A DNA stretch of 64,000 bases, from contig NW_017265134.1 in NCBI RefSeq assembly GCF_001638985.1, positions 2,261,732 through 2,325,731 of the forward strand. Direction: 5' to 3'. The stretch comes from Phycomyces blakesleeanus NRRL 1555(-) (lineage: Eukaryota; Mucoromycota; Mucoromycetes; Mucorales; Phycomycetaceae). This document shows positions 39,000-51,908 of this stretch, piece after piece. The notes below the pieces were generated by a model. It searched no databases, was not told the origin of the DNA, and worked only from the letters and a program-made list of their open reading frames with translations. Numbering within the stretch: position 1 is the first letter of the stretch; every line of letters starts with the position of its first letter. The position numbers were made by a program, and so were the translations under genes.

Positions 39000-39326
39000 T
39001 AATTTACCATCAACAAATTTCTGAATCAGCTTGTCTCCTAAAGCGGAGAATATCTCGTTTTGGGTGCTGTCTGGTCCAAACACATAATCGAATGTGAAAA
39101 GCTTGTTGTGAGGAACAACCTGCACAGTACTCTCGTGAACTTTGAGGACGTCATCCTGAGCCAAATTAGCGAACCGAGGTTGTGCTCGATCTCGCCCGGT
39201 CAGTGGCCTTATGCGTAGTGCTGTAAGGAGAAGAATAAGCTTGGCTGCAGGGAGGCGAATAGAAATAAAAGAAAAAGGCTACTTGCCTACTTGAATAGCC
39301 GCAGTTTGCTGGCTGTCTTTTGTCAT
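32770..39326 (-). CDS. kinesin-4-type motor with long coiled-coil tail
   Basis: The first exon (39287-39326) encodes [13 protein letters not shown]. Reading frame then requires a GC-AG intron (39221-39286) to give [13 protein letters not shown]. Motor motifs follow: [10 protein letters not shown]-loop [12 protein letters not shown], switch [13 protein letters not shown], switch II DLAGSER, then [19 protein letters not shown] and [13 protein letters not shown], the last typical of kinesin-4 (KIF4/KIF21). Two Ser/Thr/Pro-rich inserts interrupt the motor, one after the FDILHQTDS region and one just before the DLAGSER strand. The large last exon (32770-37485) encodes more than 1,400 residues of nearly continuous coiled coil with a short Pro-rich break near the C-terminus. 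Kinesin-4 motors are plus-end-directed and regulate microtubule dynamics or cargo transport. All ATPase residues are intact. Confidence 0.93.
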
Positions 39327-40064
39327 TGTTGGAATGGAATGGCCGGGTATGAATATTGATTGACCTGATCAACACAAGACAATACAAGACAAGACAAGAC
39401 AAGAATATTTATATATAGAGTTGAACTCTATTCAAATTATAAAATATATAAAAAAAAATGTAGATGAAAGGGAGCGGTGTTGGGCTGTGTCCGTCGGTCG
39501 CTTTCAAAGCGTCTTCGCTACTACAGTATCCAATGATAAAGGAGAAGAGGAAGAAAAGCAAGAAGCAATAAGAAAAGAGTAAAAGAGAGAGAGAGAGAGA
39601 AAGGAAAGGAAAGGAATTGGAAATAAAGTAATTAACTACTGTGACACTTTGGCTATTTTTTTTATTTTTATTATTTTTTTGCCTCTTTTTCTCTTCCCCG
39701 AAAGAATAAATAAATAAATAAATAATCTAAGCTTGTCTCGATCAGTAGGGTTCCACACAAACCTCGTTAACTTCACACACAAAGAAGTAATGAAGAATTG
39801 GCAATAAAAGGGTAAAGAGTTTAGAAGCACGTGTAGAGCACTCTATTTAAACACAAGAAAAATTTCTATTACATGCTCTCAATCTTTTCTCTCTCTTGAT
39901 CTCTTCCCATATATATACATATTTTTTTGGGTGAATTAAAAAATAAAATAAAATAAATCATTTTATATATAGATATATAAATATTTAATAAATATTTTAA
40001 TATATTCTTTTTATTATGTATTTATTTAATGTCCCTTAATCTAATTGAATGAATTACAGTTGAA
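39327..40064. other. intergenic between kinesin and uL4 genes
   Basis: Contains the kinesin promoter side (with an ACAAG pentanucleotide repeat near 39374-39403), a GA-rich run at 39582-39600, AAATAA repeats, and the AT-rich 3' flank of the uL4 gene. No gene was recognised. Confidence 0.55.
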
Positions 40065-41414
40065 TTAAGCAGAGTGGAGAGTCTCGAGGAACTTGGTGGC
40101 AACGTGCTTGGTGCGCTTGGACTTCTTGGCAGGCTGGGCCTTGGAGACCTTACCAGACTTGCGCTTCAAGTCAGCGACGATCTCGGCACGACGGAGGACC
40201 TGAGCGTAGGGGTTGAGGCGGTTCATGACACCCTGGTTGCGGAGAGGGTTCTTCTTCTGGGTGAAGGGACGCTTCTCGTGCTTGTTACCGGCGGGGCGGA
40301 CAACAGACTGGATTTCATCAGAGTTGATGAGACGGGCAACATCGGGGTTGGTCATGATGTGAGCAGGAAGAACGTAGTCCTTCTTCAAGGTGGCGGGGGT
40401 CTCGTAGGTACCGTAGAGAGCATCCAAAAGACCGAAGGCGCTCTTGGTCCAGATGACGAAACGACCGAGGTGACCACCAGGGGCCAACTGCAACAAGTTC
40501 AAGCGACGGACGTTGACAACCTCAACACCGGGCAAGTTGCGGAAAGCCTTGACGATACCGTTGTCCTCGTTGTAGATGACAAGGGGACCACGACGCTGAC
40601 GGTGACGACGGTTACGGAGCTTTCCGACACCAGCACGGAGCTTGCGGGAGTTGGAGACCTTGACGACATCAGCGTAGGCGTTGACGGCCTTCAAGAGAGC
40701 GACAGCATCCTTGGTCTTGGTGAGGGTCTCGACATCATCGGCGAGGACGAGGGGAACTTCCTCGATCTTCTCGACACGGTGACCACGGGCCATGACCAAC
40801 GAAGGAAGAGCAGAAGCAGCCAAAGCGGAGGCAGTGGCGAAACGCTTCTGGTTCAAGTTGGTCTTGATGTGCCACTTGCGCCAGGTCTTGGTAGGGGCGA
40901 ACATACGACCACCACGGCACATGTTACCGAAAGCAGCCTAATTAAACATGATCATGATGATTAATCTCCAATATTCTCCTTTAAAGATCTAATCTTTATC
41001 TCTTTTTTCTCCTCTATTTCCCCCCTAAACTTTTTTGTATTGTTTTTTACCTGACCAGCACGGTGAGTACCAGAACCGTTGACACGGGGAATACGGGCAA
41101 CAGCACGACCAGTACCCCAGGACTCGGCGGAAGTCTGGTGACCAGCCTTCTCAGAGACAGCGTAGGGCTGACGCTTGTTCTTGGCCATGTTGGTGTGGAC
41201 AAAGTTGACAATGTCGGGACGGATAGGGGCCTTGAAGACAGCGGGGAGGGGGAGGGTAGCCGAAGCATCCTTGCCGGTCTTGGAGTAGACGTTGATAACG
41301 GGTCTGGCAGCCGCGGACTAAATATGTATATGTATGTATGTATATGACATTGATAAGCTATGAGGATTTTTTGGATCGACAGATGGATGAATGGATATCT
41401 CTTCTACGCACCAT
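40065..41414 (-). CDS. RPL4: ribosomal protein uL4 (RPL4), large subunit
   Basis: Three exons: 41412-41414 (only the ATG, donor ATG|GTGCGT), 41051-41317 and 40065-40937, all phase 0, giving about 380 residues. Exon 2 begins [15 protein letters not shown] and holds the conserved tunnel-loop region ([19 protein letters not shown]). Exon 3 starts [19 protein letters not shown] and ends in a lysine-rich eukaryotic extension ([17 protein letters not shown]). uL4 lines the peptide exit tunnel of the 60S subunit. Third positions are strongly C-biased, as expected for a highly expressed gene, which also makes a long but meaningless plus-strand reading frame. Splitting just after the start codon is common in fungal ribosomal-protein genes. 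Confidence 0.97.
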
Positions 41415-42164
41415 GATGAAGCCTGTTATTAAAGAGAAAGATCAAATGATTCCTATCCAAGAACACCCTTTACCCCAAGGTCCGGGGTTCTAATACTAAC
41501 TATTTCTCGTCGGGCCAGCACTTGGCTCGGTAGGTATCGACCATATAGTGCATTGGGTGCCAAAATAGGACATCCAAAGAGCCAAATCTGTTTCTAAGCT
41601 ATTTTTTTTTACTATTCCATTGTCCTTTTCTGCTAATTATTAGACATTTTGATGAATACTTTTTTTGCAACTAAAAAGTTTAACCTTGTCTTATAGGTAA
41701 CCATGGTGAGTAAACCAATTAAATTATATACACTGCTTCTGTGTTGTATTCTTTTCTTTCTTTCTTTAAACAACAAGTAAATAAATACATATATACTGTA
41801 GAACGAAGCATAGAAAAAAAAAGATATATACTTTGTATATATAATATAATTACATCAATATATAAAAAAAAACCAGCTGCTTTCCATTAAATATATGGGT
41901 CTGTGAGGTGTCGTACAGCTTATATGAAAGATGTAGCTTTAAATCAATGTAACATGTGCTCCTTTAGATAACTCTTCTCTTTTCTTTTTTTCTTTTTTTT
42001 CTTCTTTTTCTCTTAACGAGGTAAAACAGCGATTATATATCCGCTTAAGTAAGATCTCAACAAACAACCCCGAAACCTTGCCTTTCTTTCTTTCCATTTT
42101 ATTAACAAGTAAATAAAGAAGTATTAGAATCATTTTTTTTTATTTTTATTTATTGTTTGTTAGC
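41415..42164. other. divergent promoter region of RPL4 and the MFS gene
   Basis: Separates head-to-head genes. An ATG followed by a donor-like GTGAGT occurs on the plus strand near 41703, and TTGTTAG lies directly before the MFS start codon. A 5'-UTR intron of the MFS transcript may therefore occupy part of this gap. No other gene was seen. Confidence 0.45.
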
Positions 42165-44190
42165 ATGAATAATGTCCAAGAATGCTCGTTAAAGCAAGAG
42201 CAATCGTGCATACCTCTTGACGATGAAAAAGAGTCGGTCGAACCCAAGGAAACAGCAGATCAAACTCCTTTCCGGACCTACCGTATTCGCTTCTACGGTT
42301 TATTCCTCATTGCACTATTGAATATCGTTTCGTCTATGAACTGGCTCTCTGTTGCTCCTGTGCCTGATTATGCGTCAGAGTTTTTTGGAAATGCCAGATT
42401 GACTTCGGTAAACTGGTTCAGCAATGTTTTTCTGCTGACCTATATTGTTGCCGGACCAGTATCCAGCTATGTATTTGATCATCATAGTATAAAAACCGGT
42501 GTAAGTTATTCAAAGATCTTGGATTTAGAAAGTCCCAAAAATATTTGCAAAAGAAATAAAGATGGAATTTCGATATATATATTATCGTGCTTTTTTTTGA
42601 AATATGAAAAAAAAAACAGAATGTGGACTTACATTTGCTCTCCTTAGATCCTCCTTGGTGCCTCCCTTCAAACCCTAGGGTCTTGGTTGAGATTCTTTTC
42701 TAGCTATGTCAAGAATGACTCTGGGAGATTCGGGCTAGCAATGGTAGGCCAGGTCATTTGTGCCGTCGGTCAACCTTTTATTCTTAATTCATCTACACCC
42801 GTGAGTACAAAGCTTTAATGCCTATGTGAATATAATATCCCTTCTCTTCTTCTAATGATAATGAACTTTACAGTATGCCTCTCTTTGGTTTAGTCCCGAT
42901 GGCCGTAGCTCGGCAAGCATGGTGAGCGGGTTGGGTAAATATGAACTATGCACATTTTGTGCTGAAATAATTTGTTTTTATCTATTCTTCTCTCTTCGTA
43001 TTCTTCTTCTTGTCGTTGTACTTGTACTTTCATCTGATCTCCTTGTTTAATGATATTTAGCTAATGCAGTCGGCATGGCAGTGGCCGATTTACTCCTTCC
43101 TGCCGTCGTACTGGACTCATCAGATATGTGGATAGGTGTAAGTGACAATAACTAGGCTAGGGTTTGTATACTTTATTAATATATTCTGATCCTCTGGGTA
43201 GTTTCTCATCATAGCATGTGCAACAACAGCCGTTCTTGTCCCTTCGATATTTATCCCACTCAAACCTAAAACACCACCTTCTTACAGCGCCTCTACGAAG
43301 ATGGATCACGATCTACCCTTTCACACGGCCGTTCTCCAGCTCTTGCAGAATCGCGATTTCATCATCATTTTCATCACTTTTGGTATTGCGTGCGGTTTAT
43401 TCTCGACCGTTACCTCATTAATGACACAGATCGTGACTCCATACGGTGTCTCGGTCGACGATGCTGGGTTTTTGGGGGCTGCCTTTATTATTGCTGGTAT
43501 CGTGGGCGCCGTTGTGGTTGGATTATTTGTCGACAAAACAATGAAACACAAACTTGTACTAAAGACATTTGTACCTGTGGTTGGATTTATGTACCTTGCC
43601 CTTTTGTTTGTTGGTAAGCAACTAAAAAAAACATGGTATTAATCCCAACTGTAGAAATCATATATATATATATATATACATATATGTATATATACTCATA
43701 TGTTAATGATTTATACTTTAGTCAAGGAAGATAATTTTAGTGTAATTATGGTTATATCTGCACTTCTTGGCTTTTTTACGTTTTCATTATTGCCTGTTGC
43801 ACTTGAATTGAGTGTTGAATGTAAGCTTTTTTTTGTAACCATCTACATACACACGTATATATATATATATATATTCAGATTGAGAAAGAAAAGGCTAAAA
43901 TATCTTTATTGAATTATACAGGCTCTTATCCAGTATCTGAAGCGGTCTCGAGTTCCATGCTATGGGTATGCTCTCAGGTTTTTGGTCTCATCTTCTTGGT
44001 TTCTATGGACGCCCTTCGAGAAGAACACGGAGTTCCGGAAAACAATATGAGACGTGGATTGGTCATGGCAACAGGTTTGGCTATGCCTTTGATGGCATTT
44101 GTTGCATTTTATACCAGTCCCAACAAGAGAATGGAAATTGAAAAAAGGAATAGAGTGGATAATCAAACTCATGTATCTCGGATAGTTTAA
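42165..44190 (+). CDS. FLVCR-like major facilitator superfamily transporter
   Basis: Seven or eight exons, starting 42165-42500, 42648-42800, 42874-42934 and 43061-43137, with the last about 43921-44190. The polar N-terminus is followed by membrane segments starting YGLFLIALLNIVSSMNWLSV. Family-typical words include VAPVPDYASEFFG, VNWFSNVFLLTYI, LGASLQTLGSWLRF, GQVICAVGQPFILN, ANAVGMAVADLLLP and YPVSEAVSSSMLW, with about 12 membrane segments in all. This pattern is that of the FLVCR/DIRC2 group of MFS proteins, whose animal members move heme, choline or related solutes. The fungal substrate is unknown and is not claimed. The exon before the last (43723-43819) contains SALLGFFTFSLLPVALELS, as expected for helix 10. 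A CTTCAT repeat follows the stop. Confidence 0.88.
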
Positions 44191-44534
44191 ATTGTCTATA
44201 TTAATTGCAAACCTCATCTTCATCTTCATCTTCATCTTCATCTTCATTTTTATCTATTTATTTATTTAATTATTTATTGATGATTAATTTATTTACTTTA
44301 TTTATTTAGTTTCCTACCACTAATCCTATCTAATTATTTTATTATTACTATGATCAATAATATATATTTATTTTAATTTATTTATATAATATAAAAGTGG
44401 TATTTGTTAGAATATCTTTAAAAAAGAAAGAAAGAAAGGAAATTGCACCCTTTTTGTGATACATTGCACAAGATTATTAAAAATTAAAAAAGCGCGTGTG
44501 AATTAAGGGAAGAAGAAGAAGAAGAAAAAGAAGA
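44191..44534. repeat. convergent 3' flanks with CTTCAT array
   Basis: About six CTTCAT units at 44214-44248 just after the MFS stop codon, then TTTA-rich DNA up to the stop of the nuclease gene on the other strand. No gene was seen. Confidence 0.7.
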
Positions 44535-45706
44535 CTAGGCTTTAACAGCGCATGTGGTAGATTTGCACAAATCAGTAAACTTGGTACGGTCCAATTTGTC
44601 GAAGAAGTTCAATCCAGAGGCCTTTTCGATATCTTCCAGTTTGACCTGGAAGCTTGTAAGAGCTGTGCTGGTGGCAATGGCCTTGTTTGGCAAGACAAAT
44701 GCGGCCAATGCGTATGTGTCAGAGGTGGGGATCAACAAGACCTTGTAGAAATGAGTTGGTACAGACAGATTGGGAACATCACCAAGAACACTGTAAGTCA
44801 TTGTGTATGCAGCAGGACCTGAACGCTTGACCTTGCGCTTAGTTACACTAGCGGACGAAGTTCCGTTGTTGAGTTGGGGCAAGAATAGAGGACCAGTGTA
44901 GACATAGACATCAGCATAAGATGCGGTCAAGGTACGGCAAAATGCTTCCAAATAAGCCCAGTCTGTTAAGATGTAATTGATACAAAAGATAAAAATAATA
45001 ATTAGCACAAAAATAATTACTACTACAACAATTATAAACATTACATTGACGGTTGAAACCTGCTCCAACCTGAGGGCACATGTTGGTCAGGTAGAAGGTC
45101 TGGTCCATAGCATCTTGGGTGGCCACACCGTCTGCTGCCGGGGCCATGTGTCCACGGTCATACCCGCTAAGTTTGTAGTCACTCAAGAGAGCGCGGTAGA
45201 GAGATGGAATTGCAGTGTCCTCTTGGAAGTTGGATCTGTCGCGGTCAACACCAGAGCCCTTGATGATAGAATCAGCAGTCAAATGCTCTCCGACCCAGTC
45301 AGGAATACGGTCACGACGATTGTATGAAGTGACATAGGCATCTCGTTGAATCAGATCATGAATAGGGCCTAAAATGATCGAAAGAACGAAACAATGAAAC
45401 AATGAAAACAGGCAAAAAATTAAAAATAAAGTGAGAAAACCGACACAGATTTTTGTGTACCTTTTTTGATGCTGTTATTATTATTTTATATATATATTCT
45501 TTCTTTATTTGTTTGTTTGTCTGACAAAAGTTTCTCTTACCTGGGTTACCAAACTGCAAAACAGTAGAGCTGTCTTCAATTGCACGAGTGGCATGGTGTC
45601 CCATGCTAACACAATGACTAGCATCTCTGGGATTGTACATGACCATCGACATTAAGCCCAGACAGAATCCACCGGTAAGCCAAAAGAACTGAGTAATAAC
45701 AGCCAT
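44535..45706 (-). CDS. NUC1: DNA/RNA non-specific endonuclease, EndoG/NUC1 type
   Basis: Three exons: about 45541-45706, 45046-45369 and 44535-44962, joining in frame (NPG|PIHDL and GFNRQ|YWAYLE). The N-terminus is a hydrophobic segment (FFWLTGGFCLGLMSMVMY), which in this family anchors or directs the protein to the mitochondrial intermembrane space. The core has SYNRRDRIPDWVGEHL, the catalytic motif YDRGHMAPAAD with its general-base His, and FYLTNMCPQVGAGFNRQ with the metal-binding Asn. YWAYLEAFCR and YVYTGPLFLP follow. Length (about 305 residues) fits NUC1. The enzyme degrades DNA and RNA in mitochondria and during cell death. All expected catalytic residues are present. Confidence 0.93.
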
Positions 45707-46973
45707 AGTAATTCTTTGTTTGTTTGTCTGTTTTTTGAAAAAGAAAGAAGAAGAGAAATGTGTGGTTCAAGGGGAAGGAGTGTGTCGATCTATTCTATCC
45801 TAGGGTACTATTTCTTATATATATAGGCATTTACATATATATATATATATATGTATGTATGTGATTGTATGCTCTATACTCTTTGATCACGTTTTTTCTT
45901 GATAGGTTATTTCAATTGTGGATTAATAAGACTAAAACAAATAATGATAGGCTTTAGTTTACACAAGCGATCGATTACATTATGATCGATATTAAACTTG
46001 AACGACGTATAGGAGCCCTTATCTGAGACACGTAGAATACTACAGGGTATATGTGGTATATCTATAAGTATGTTTGCATGATTGGTGGCGCCAGAGAACA
46101 TAATATTGAATAAAACTAGCAATTATGGGATATCTACCCTTTTTTATATATTTAAATTTGGAGCTAAAAAGCGTGCTTCATTTTGCAATACATTTGATCG
46201 GTATGTTTGAAGATAGCAGTTAAAAAGTCAGTTATATTTAATAAATTAAAATAAAATAGGCTCGAAATGGGCAAATAAAATGACCAAAGAAGATGCCAAG
46301 ACTAGCTTTTGCTTATATTTATTTATTTGATCTAGAATAATACAATTTCTTGTACCTCTTTATGTTGTATTGTATTTAGTGTCTAGACGGTATATCTGCG
46401 CCCGACCAATAAAATATACTAACATAAGCTAATCTTGTTACATATACATATTTATTGAATTTGATACTAATAACGCCTAAATATGCGTTTTTATTTTATT
46501 AAAAAAATTCTTTTTTTTTTGTGTTTACTATAAATCTAATTGGAAGAATAAAAATGGTAGTTGAATTGAATACAGTAGAGTAGAGTAGAATAGAGTAAAG
46601 TAGAGGAGGGGGTGGGAAGGCGTTACTTATTATGTTGTGTGAACACACACGCACAACAAGAATAAAAAATAATAAAATATATATTTCTTGGGAGAGGAGG
46701 AGGGAAGGGCTTTAAGAAATATATAATATATAAAAAAAAATGTTACAATATGATTAAATAATAAGAGGTGGGGGGGAATGCAAATGAAGATGTATACATC
46801 TAAATAAAATAATGTACAAAGTAGCGAAATCCATCCTGGGTAGAATGGTGTATAGTATATATGTGACTGGAAGAGGGAGGGCTATATATATATATGAAAG
46901 GATTTTGTTTTAAAGAAATAAATAAAATAAATAGAATAGAATATATAAATAAATATATAAAGAAGTGCAAGGA
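45707..46973. other. intergenic, AT-rich
   Basis: Contains the nuclease promoter side with a (TA)n(TG)n tract near 45832-45865 and a TAGAG-type purine repeat near 46573-46608. AT-rich runs continue to the stop of the velvet gene. Small reading frames such as the one at 45907-46122 have no recognisable features. Confidence 0.55.
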
Positions 46974-49010
46974 TTAAAACGTAGGAGAAAGGGTGGCATA
47001 GTAGTTCGTGTGGGTGTGACTGGTAGGGTGAATTGGCTGTGGAGTTTGTGCAATATTGAAATGACTGGAAAGTTGAACCATTGCTTTTGCAGCATTGGTC
47101 TTGACCACCTCATCTTTGTCAAAAATAGATGGGCAAGGGTAGTGGTTGTCTGGGATTATGTAACGAAGAGGTGGAAGTTGTACCATGTGTGTGTCTTCAT
47201 TGTCGTAAAAGGCACGCTTGTTCAGAGATGGCGAAAGTGTAGGGGTTTGGCTTCCCGGAGATTCTCTCTTGTTGTGTTCGGATTGGACAAAAGTCGCCCT
47301 GGAAAAAGGGTGCTCCAGACCACGTTGTACGAAACCAAACTCGTTACACATCTGTTGTTGCGGAGAGATGAACTTTGTGGTACATAGTGGAACAAAGCTT
47401 GGTTTTGTCAAGGGGTGGGAAGGCGTGAGATGATGCATTGATGCTGAACTTGGCTCGCTACAGGTGCTTTCGGTTCCACTGTTACTGCTCATGCTGTCTC
47501 GTCTGCTATGGATAGGCATGGGTACATCTTGGTGAGTGTCGACCATTGGAGGACGGCCAGACTGAGATCTCCAACCGCTGTATCCAGTTGGTGTGTATAG
47601 TGGCGATTGGTCATCAAGAGAATATGAGCCTTGAACTGAGACATGGGTGTCAACCACGGGAAAACCCGTATCCTGGTCTAATCGTCTAAACTTGCTGGCG
47701 GATTTCTGAGGGCAAGTAGAGTCGTCTGTGCTTGGGTACCAGCTTGAGGGTGTGAGCGAATGGGCCTCAGTTGGCGGGGGGCTAACGGACAAATTTTGAA
47801 TAGAATGTTTTCGTTTGCGTGACCCAGATCTGATAACAAAGAGAAAAGTCAGCGTCTGTGTTTCGTTTCTTTAAAGTTTTTTTTTCTTTCTTTTTTTCTT
47901 TTTCATTATAATAGATTTGAATAATTGATTATCTTAATATTTTATATTCGCATCTTACAATTGAGATCTGTGTTCTTTTCGAATGCGAATGCGAGCTCCT
48001 TGGTCAGAGAACGTACGTGAGAGAAAGGTGGAGTCTAGCATTCCTGAGAAGGATCTTGCCGAATAAACTGTAAAGATTTCCGAGAACATTGCGACACTGG
48101 CATTAGCACCTGAACTATATAGAAATTCAAGTAGGAAACGCCTTATTTTGAGTTACACGGATCATGATAAATTAGAGCAATAAAATAATATGTGCGAGAC
48201 TTACGCTGTGATCTCGAACAGAGTGAATTTTAATCGGAATCTTCCTTCAACCTTGACCGACAAATCACCAAAAATAAAAAATCCTCCATCTGATAAAAAC
48301 CAAAAAAAAAAACACAAAAAAAAAAGAAAATGGTTGGGGCTTAGCATCACTGAACACAAATCGTGTCCTTTGACAGACATTAATTACCATTATTGTCAAT
48401 GTCTTTGAGTTTGTACAGCGAAGACACAGCTTGGCCAGACAAAGCATTGTGATTTGGAGTGTAGATCTCATTATCATCGCTCCAGTGAGCCAGATTGGCA
48501 CACATAAAAAAACTAGGAGCCTGCAAAAAATTTCTTCATAACATAACAACTGAGTAAGTAAAAAATTGACTTGGAAAACTCCCGGGAAATTGCACTCACT
48601 GCGTCTCCTGTGGTAAGGCATCTTGTAATCTGATTTGAATGATAGGAGGGGGGTCAAGAGTCCGACGATCTGGAGAAATAACCGGGTAAATACTCGTTGG
48701 AACTAACTGCTTTATTGAAAGCAGAAATAAAAATAAAGTAAAACAATAGACTACGCACCTCTTTCATTATTAGTGCTAATACGCGTCTGTATTGGCTGTT
48801 GGCGAGCTCTTAGCACAAATCGTCTTTAGATGATAGTGATAAAAAGAAACAAAGGGTGAGTGGGTTTGGTAAGACTTGATCTTTTGGGAGCTTGAATACG
48901 TCATACTAATGATTATCTGATCAAGGACTTGTTAGTTACCTTGGTGATATTCTCGTCTGCTCATCATTTGCGATATAATTATATGTATGTGCTGAAGATG
49001 CTTTTGACAT
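46974..49010 (-). CDS. velvet-domain developmental regulator
   Basis: Seven exons: 48940-49010, 48759-48823, about 48602-48668, about 48388-48522, about 48204-48294, about 47958-48114 and 46974-47829. The velvet domain is spread over exons 2-6 in the usual order: [73 protein letters not shown] and [16 protein letters not shown], then [18 protein letters not shown]. Directly after it comes a basic SGSRKRKHS stretch that could serve as a nuclear signal, then a long Ser/Pro/His-rich tail. Velvet proteins bind DNA through an NF-kB-like fold, dimerise, and control sporulation and metabolism. Which subclass (VosA, VelB or VelC) cannot be settled by eye. Confidence 0.93.
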
Positions 49011-51908
49011 AGTGAAGAGCTAAGAGGAAGAAGCAAGAAACGGAAAGAAAAGCGGAAAGACGAGAAAAACTAAAGGTTGTGCAAGAAAAAGAAGATCTGA
49101 TAAAAAAAATAACACGCTTGTATGGTAATTTAGGCGGAGACGTTTGGTTGATGAGCGGGAAAGAGAAGAGTTGTTCTTCTGTACTTTATCATGGATTTTT
49201 ATATATTTTTGATCATCCGACCAATAAAGTCCAAAAAAATAAATACGTCGAACATAAAGCAATGTATTTAATGTTATGTTAGCGTCCTTGGCTAACCTTG
49301 CATTGCACACTCAAATTGAACTCAAATGGCAGAATTAGCGACCTTTTAAAGATAGCTGCCTACAATTACACATGTGTGTACAAATATTGTATTTTCAAAG
49401 CATCGTTGGCTTTAAAGAGATTTTTTTTAAAAAAATTGATAATCGCAAGTCAAATAATTCACTTAATTGATTTATATTATTGTATTATTATTATTCTCCT
49501 ACTATAAAAACCCTTGTAGTTTTGTTTTGTTCTGGGTATTTACTCTAAACAAATCTCAGCCATTGGCTTATATGGTCATTGGGATTGATGCTGAATTGAA
49601 CAATTGAGCTTGGGGTTATTAATATTAATATGCCAATATATATCCGGATAAACAGTAGGAATTGATGTGATGTTTATTGTAAAGCTGGCATATTATTTTA
49701 TTATCAAACTCTCAATTTCATCAATGGGTTCTAGAATCAGTGTTTTCTTCTAGGAACCATTGAATTTCTTTTGCTAAAAAACAATTTGGTGTGCTTTATA
49801 TTTTGAGATCGATAAAAAGATTCTTAAAGTAGTGTGCACCACTATCTACTAAATATACCTCAAGTAGTCAAACATATGTATGGTGTACATGGACTGCAAC
49901 CTTATTTGTAAACAAGGTTACTAGATACATGTTAGTAAATACTGTTCAAAGATTAGTAAACTAAAAAATGAGAATGCATTAAAACTAAACAAGTACTCCA
50001 CGGTATCCATTTTTTTAAAGAGATACTCTTATCAAAACCCCAATGAACCATTCTTACTTTGCCATTTTAAATAATCCAAAGTAATAAAAACGAGCTATTT
50101 TTCTTTAGCTATCATCTTCTTGCACATACAAAACCAGGAAAATTAAGCATATCTTTTTTGTAGATGTGAAAACGTGCAAATATAAACAACAGGTGTGCAA
50201 AAAAACTTTTTTTAAAGAAAAAGCTACAGTCATTATATGCAAATAAAATGCACAAGGTTTATCTCTTTTGTTCTTTTTGCTGTAGCCAGCCATTGCTGTT
50301 ATTGTTTTGTCTTTTTTTTTTAAGAAAAATGAAGCCGTTTCAGAATATGATTTATTAAAGTCATACACTTACTTATGGGCAAGATCTATTTAATATTCAA
50401 CTTTTGATTTAAGATAATAATAAGAATAACACTGTAATTAAAGAGGTTATATTTTATGGTATGCGTTATTTTAGAACACTTCTTAAAGATATTATACATG
50501 CCCACTTAAAATTTTAAGTTTTCCTGATTAATGAATAAAAAACAAATTAAGCTTTTTTATGGTGAACAATATATTTAACTTTGTAAGTAGTAAGTCAAGA
50601 ATGAAATTATGTATGCATATATATGTATGTGTATGTATATACTTTTACTCATTGATAACTAATATACATTCATAAGCACACAGTCGATAAACGACTGCAA
50701 ACTAATATACATTAGACTCCATCTCAAAAATACAGCTGTCAATATTCATGCTTTCTTGGGTTGTACTTTGCGTGCAAGATGGTCAGTCCATTTCATACTG
50801 GCTTTTGACGATATCCCCTTCAGCTACAACATAGCTGCGACGATGGCTATTTTAGCTGTCATGAGAGTAAAAACGAGACTGTCCCTAACTACGTACGGTC
50901 CTTTAGTTGTATCTATATGTCGCAATTTGAATTGCCAATAAATAATACAGAAAAAAGTATACATTGGATAATTCGGTTACCCATTTTATGGCAAAGTTTT
51001 CAAGCAGTAAATTAACCTTATTTTTATATTCATTAATTTTATATGAATAACCTGCTGTATATATTTTTCAATCCACCAAACCAGATCAAGCTACCGGGAT
51101 TGCACTTTTCTTGATTTTTCAATTGTATATTTATATATAATATACATATAATATTCAGAATTAATCTTGGGTATCAAATCAATGATAGTTCAGTTTACAA
51201 GAAAAGAACAAATAAGAATAAAAGAAAGAAAGACAGATCAACAGTCGTGAGATTCGATAATAATTGAATTTTAGTAATTAAAATTATATTTATTGCTAAG
51301 ATATGTAAGTGTGGGATCGAAATTCATTCCAAATAAAGAAATTACAGTAACACAATACAAGAATCTAATCAACATTTCCATTATTGCTGACATTCAGTAT
51401 TTATCACACAGAAAGAGAGAGAGAGAGAGAGTTTGATGTAATATTTTACTACCTAATATAGTTTTTTAAAGATGACATAATGCTTTATTGGCATATTAAA
51501 ATTAATAAATTAAAGATGTGGGGAAATACATTTTGTTGAAGATGTTATTTAATGATAATAGTACTATTAACATATACATACATATGCTGTAAATCTATGA
51601 AAATATTCCTTTGTCAAAAGCCAATTGAAATGTATTTTATTTTGTTATTATTATTTTTTAAAAAAAAACCACCCACACTGTAAGATCTAATGATAATTGA
51701 TACTTATATCAGCAGAAGAAAATATACCCCTGAATACAAATACAAAGAAAATCCTAATGACATATTCTTCAATTGAAAAGAGGATCTTATTTTGACACTA
51801 ATTGTATTTTTTATGCGTCAGCTTTAATATCAGCATCACGTGATCCGTAAAGATATACGAGTATTTAAGCTTTAGCATCAAAATAAATTCAATACAAAAT
51901 ACCACAAC
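49011..51908. other. about 2.9 kb AT-rich intergenic region
   Basis: No gene was recognised. A patch of less AT-rich DNA at about 50750-50940 has short frames on both strands but no start-to-stop gene and no recognised motif; it may be a decayed gene fragment. A short (GA)n run lies near 51415-51430. The ends should contain promoters for the velvet gene (left) and the dienoyl-CoA reductase (right). Confidence 0.5.

Noticed and set aside
40074..40964. 296-codon plus-strand frame opposite RPL4
   Set aside because: It mirrors the strongly biased codons of uL4 and has no recognisable protein features.
41470..41540. Possible tRNA-like GGGGTTCTAATAC upstream of RPL4
   Set aside because: No matching A-box or acceptor stem; more likely part of the RPL4 promoter region.
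50756..50941. Less AT-rich patch with short frames on both strands
   Set aside because: No start-to-stop gene or known motif; at most a decayed fragment.
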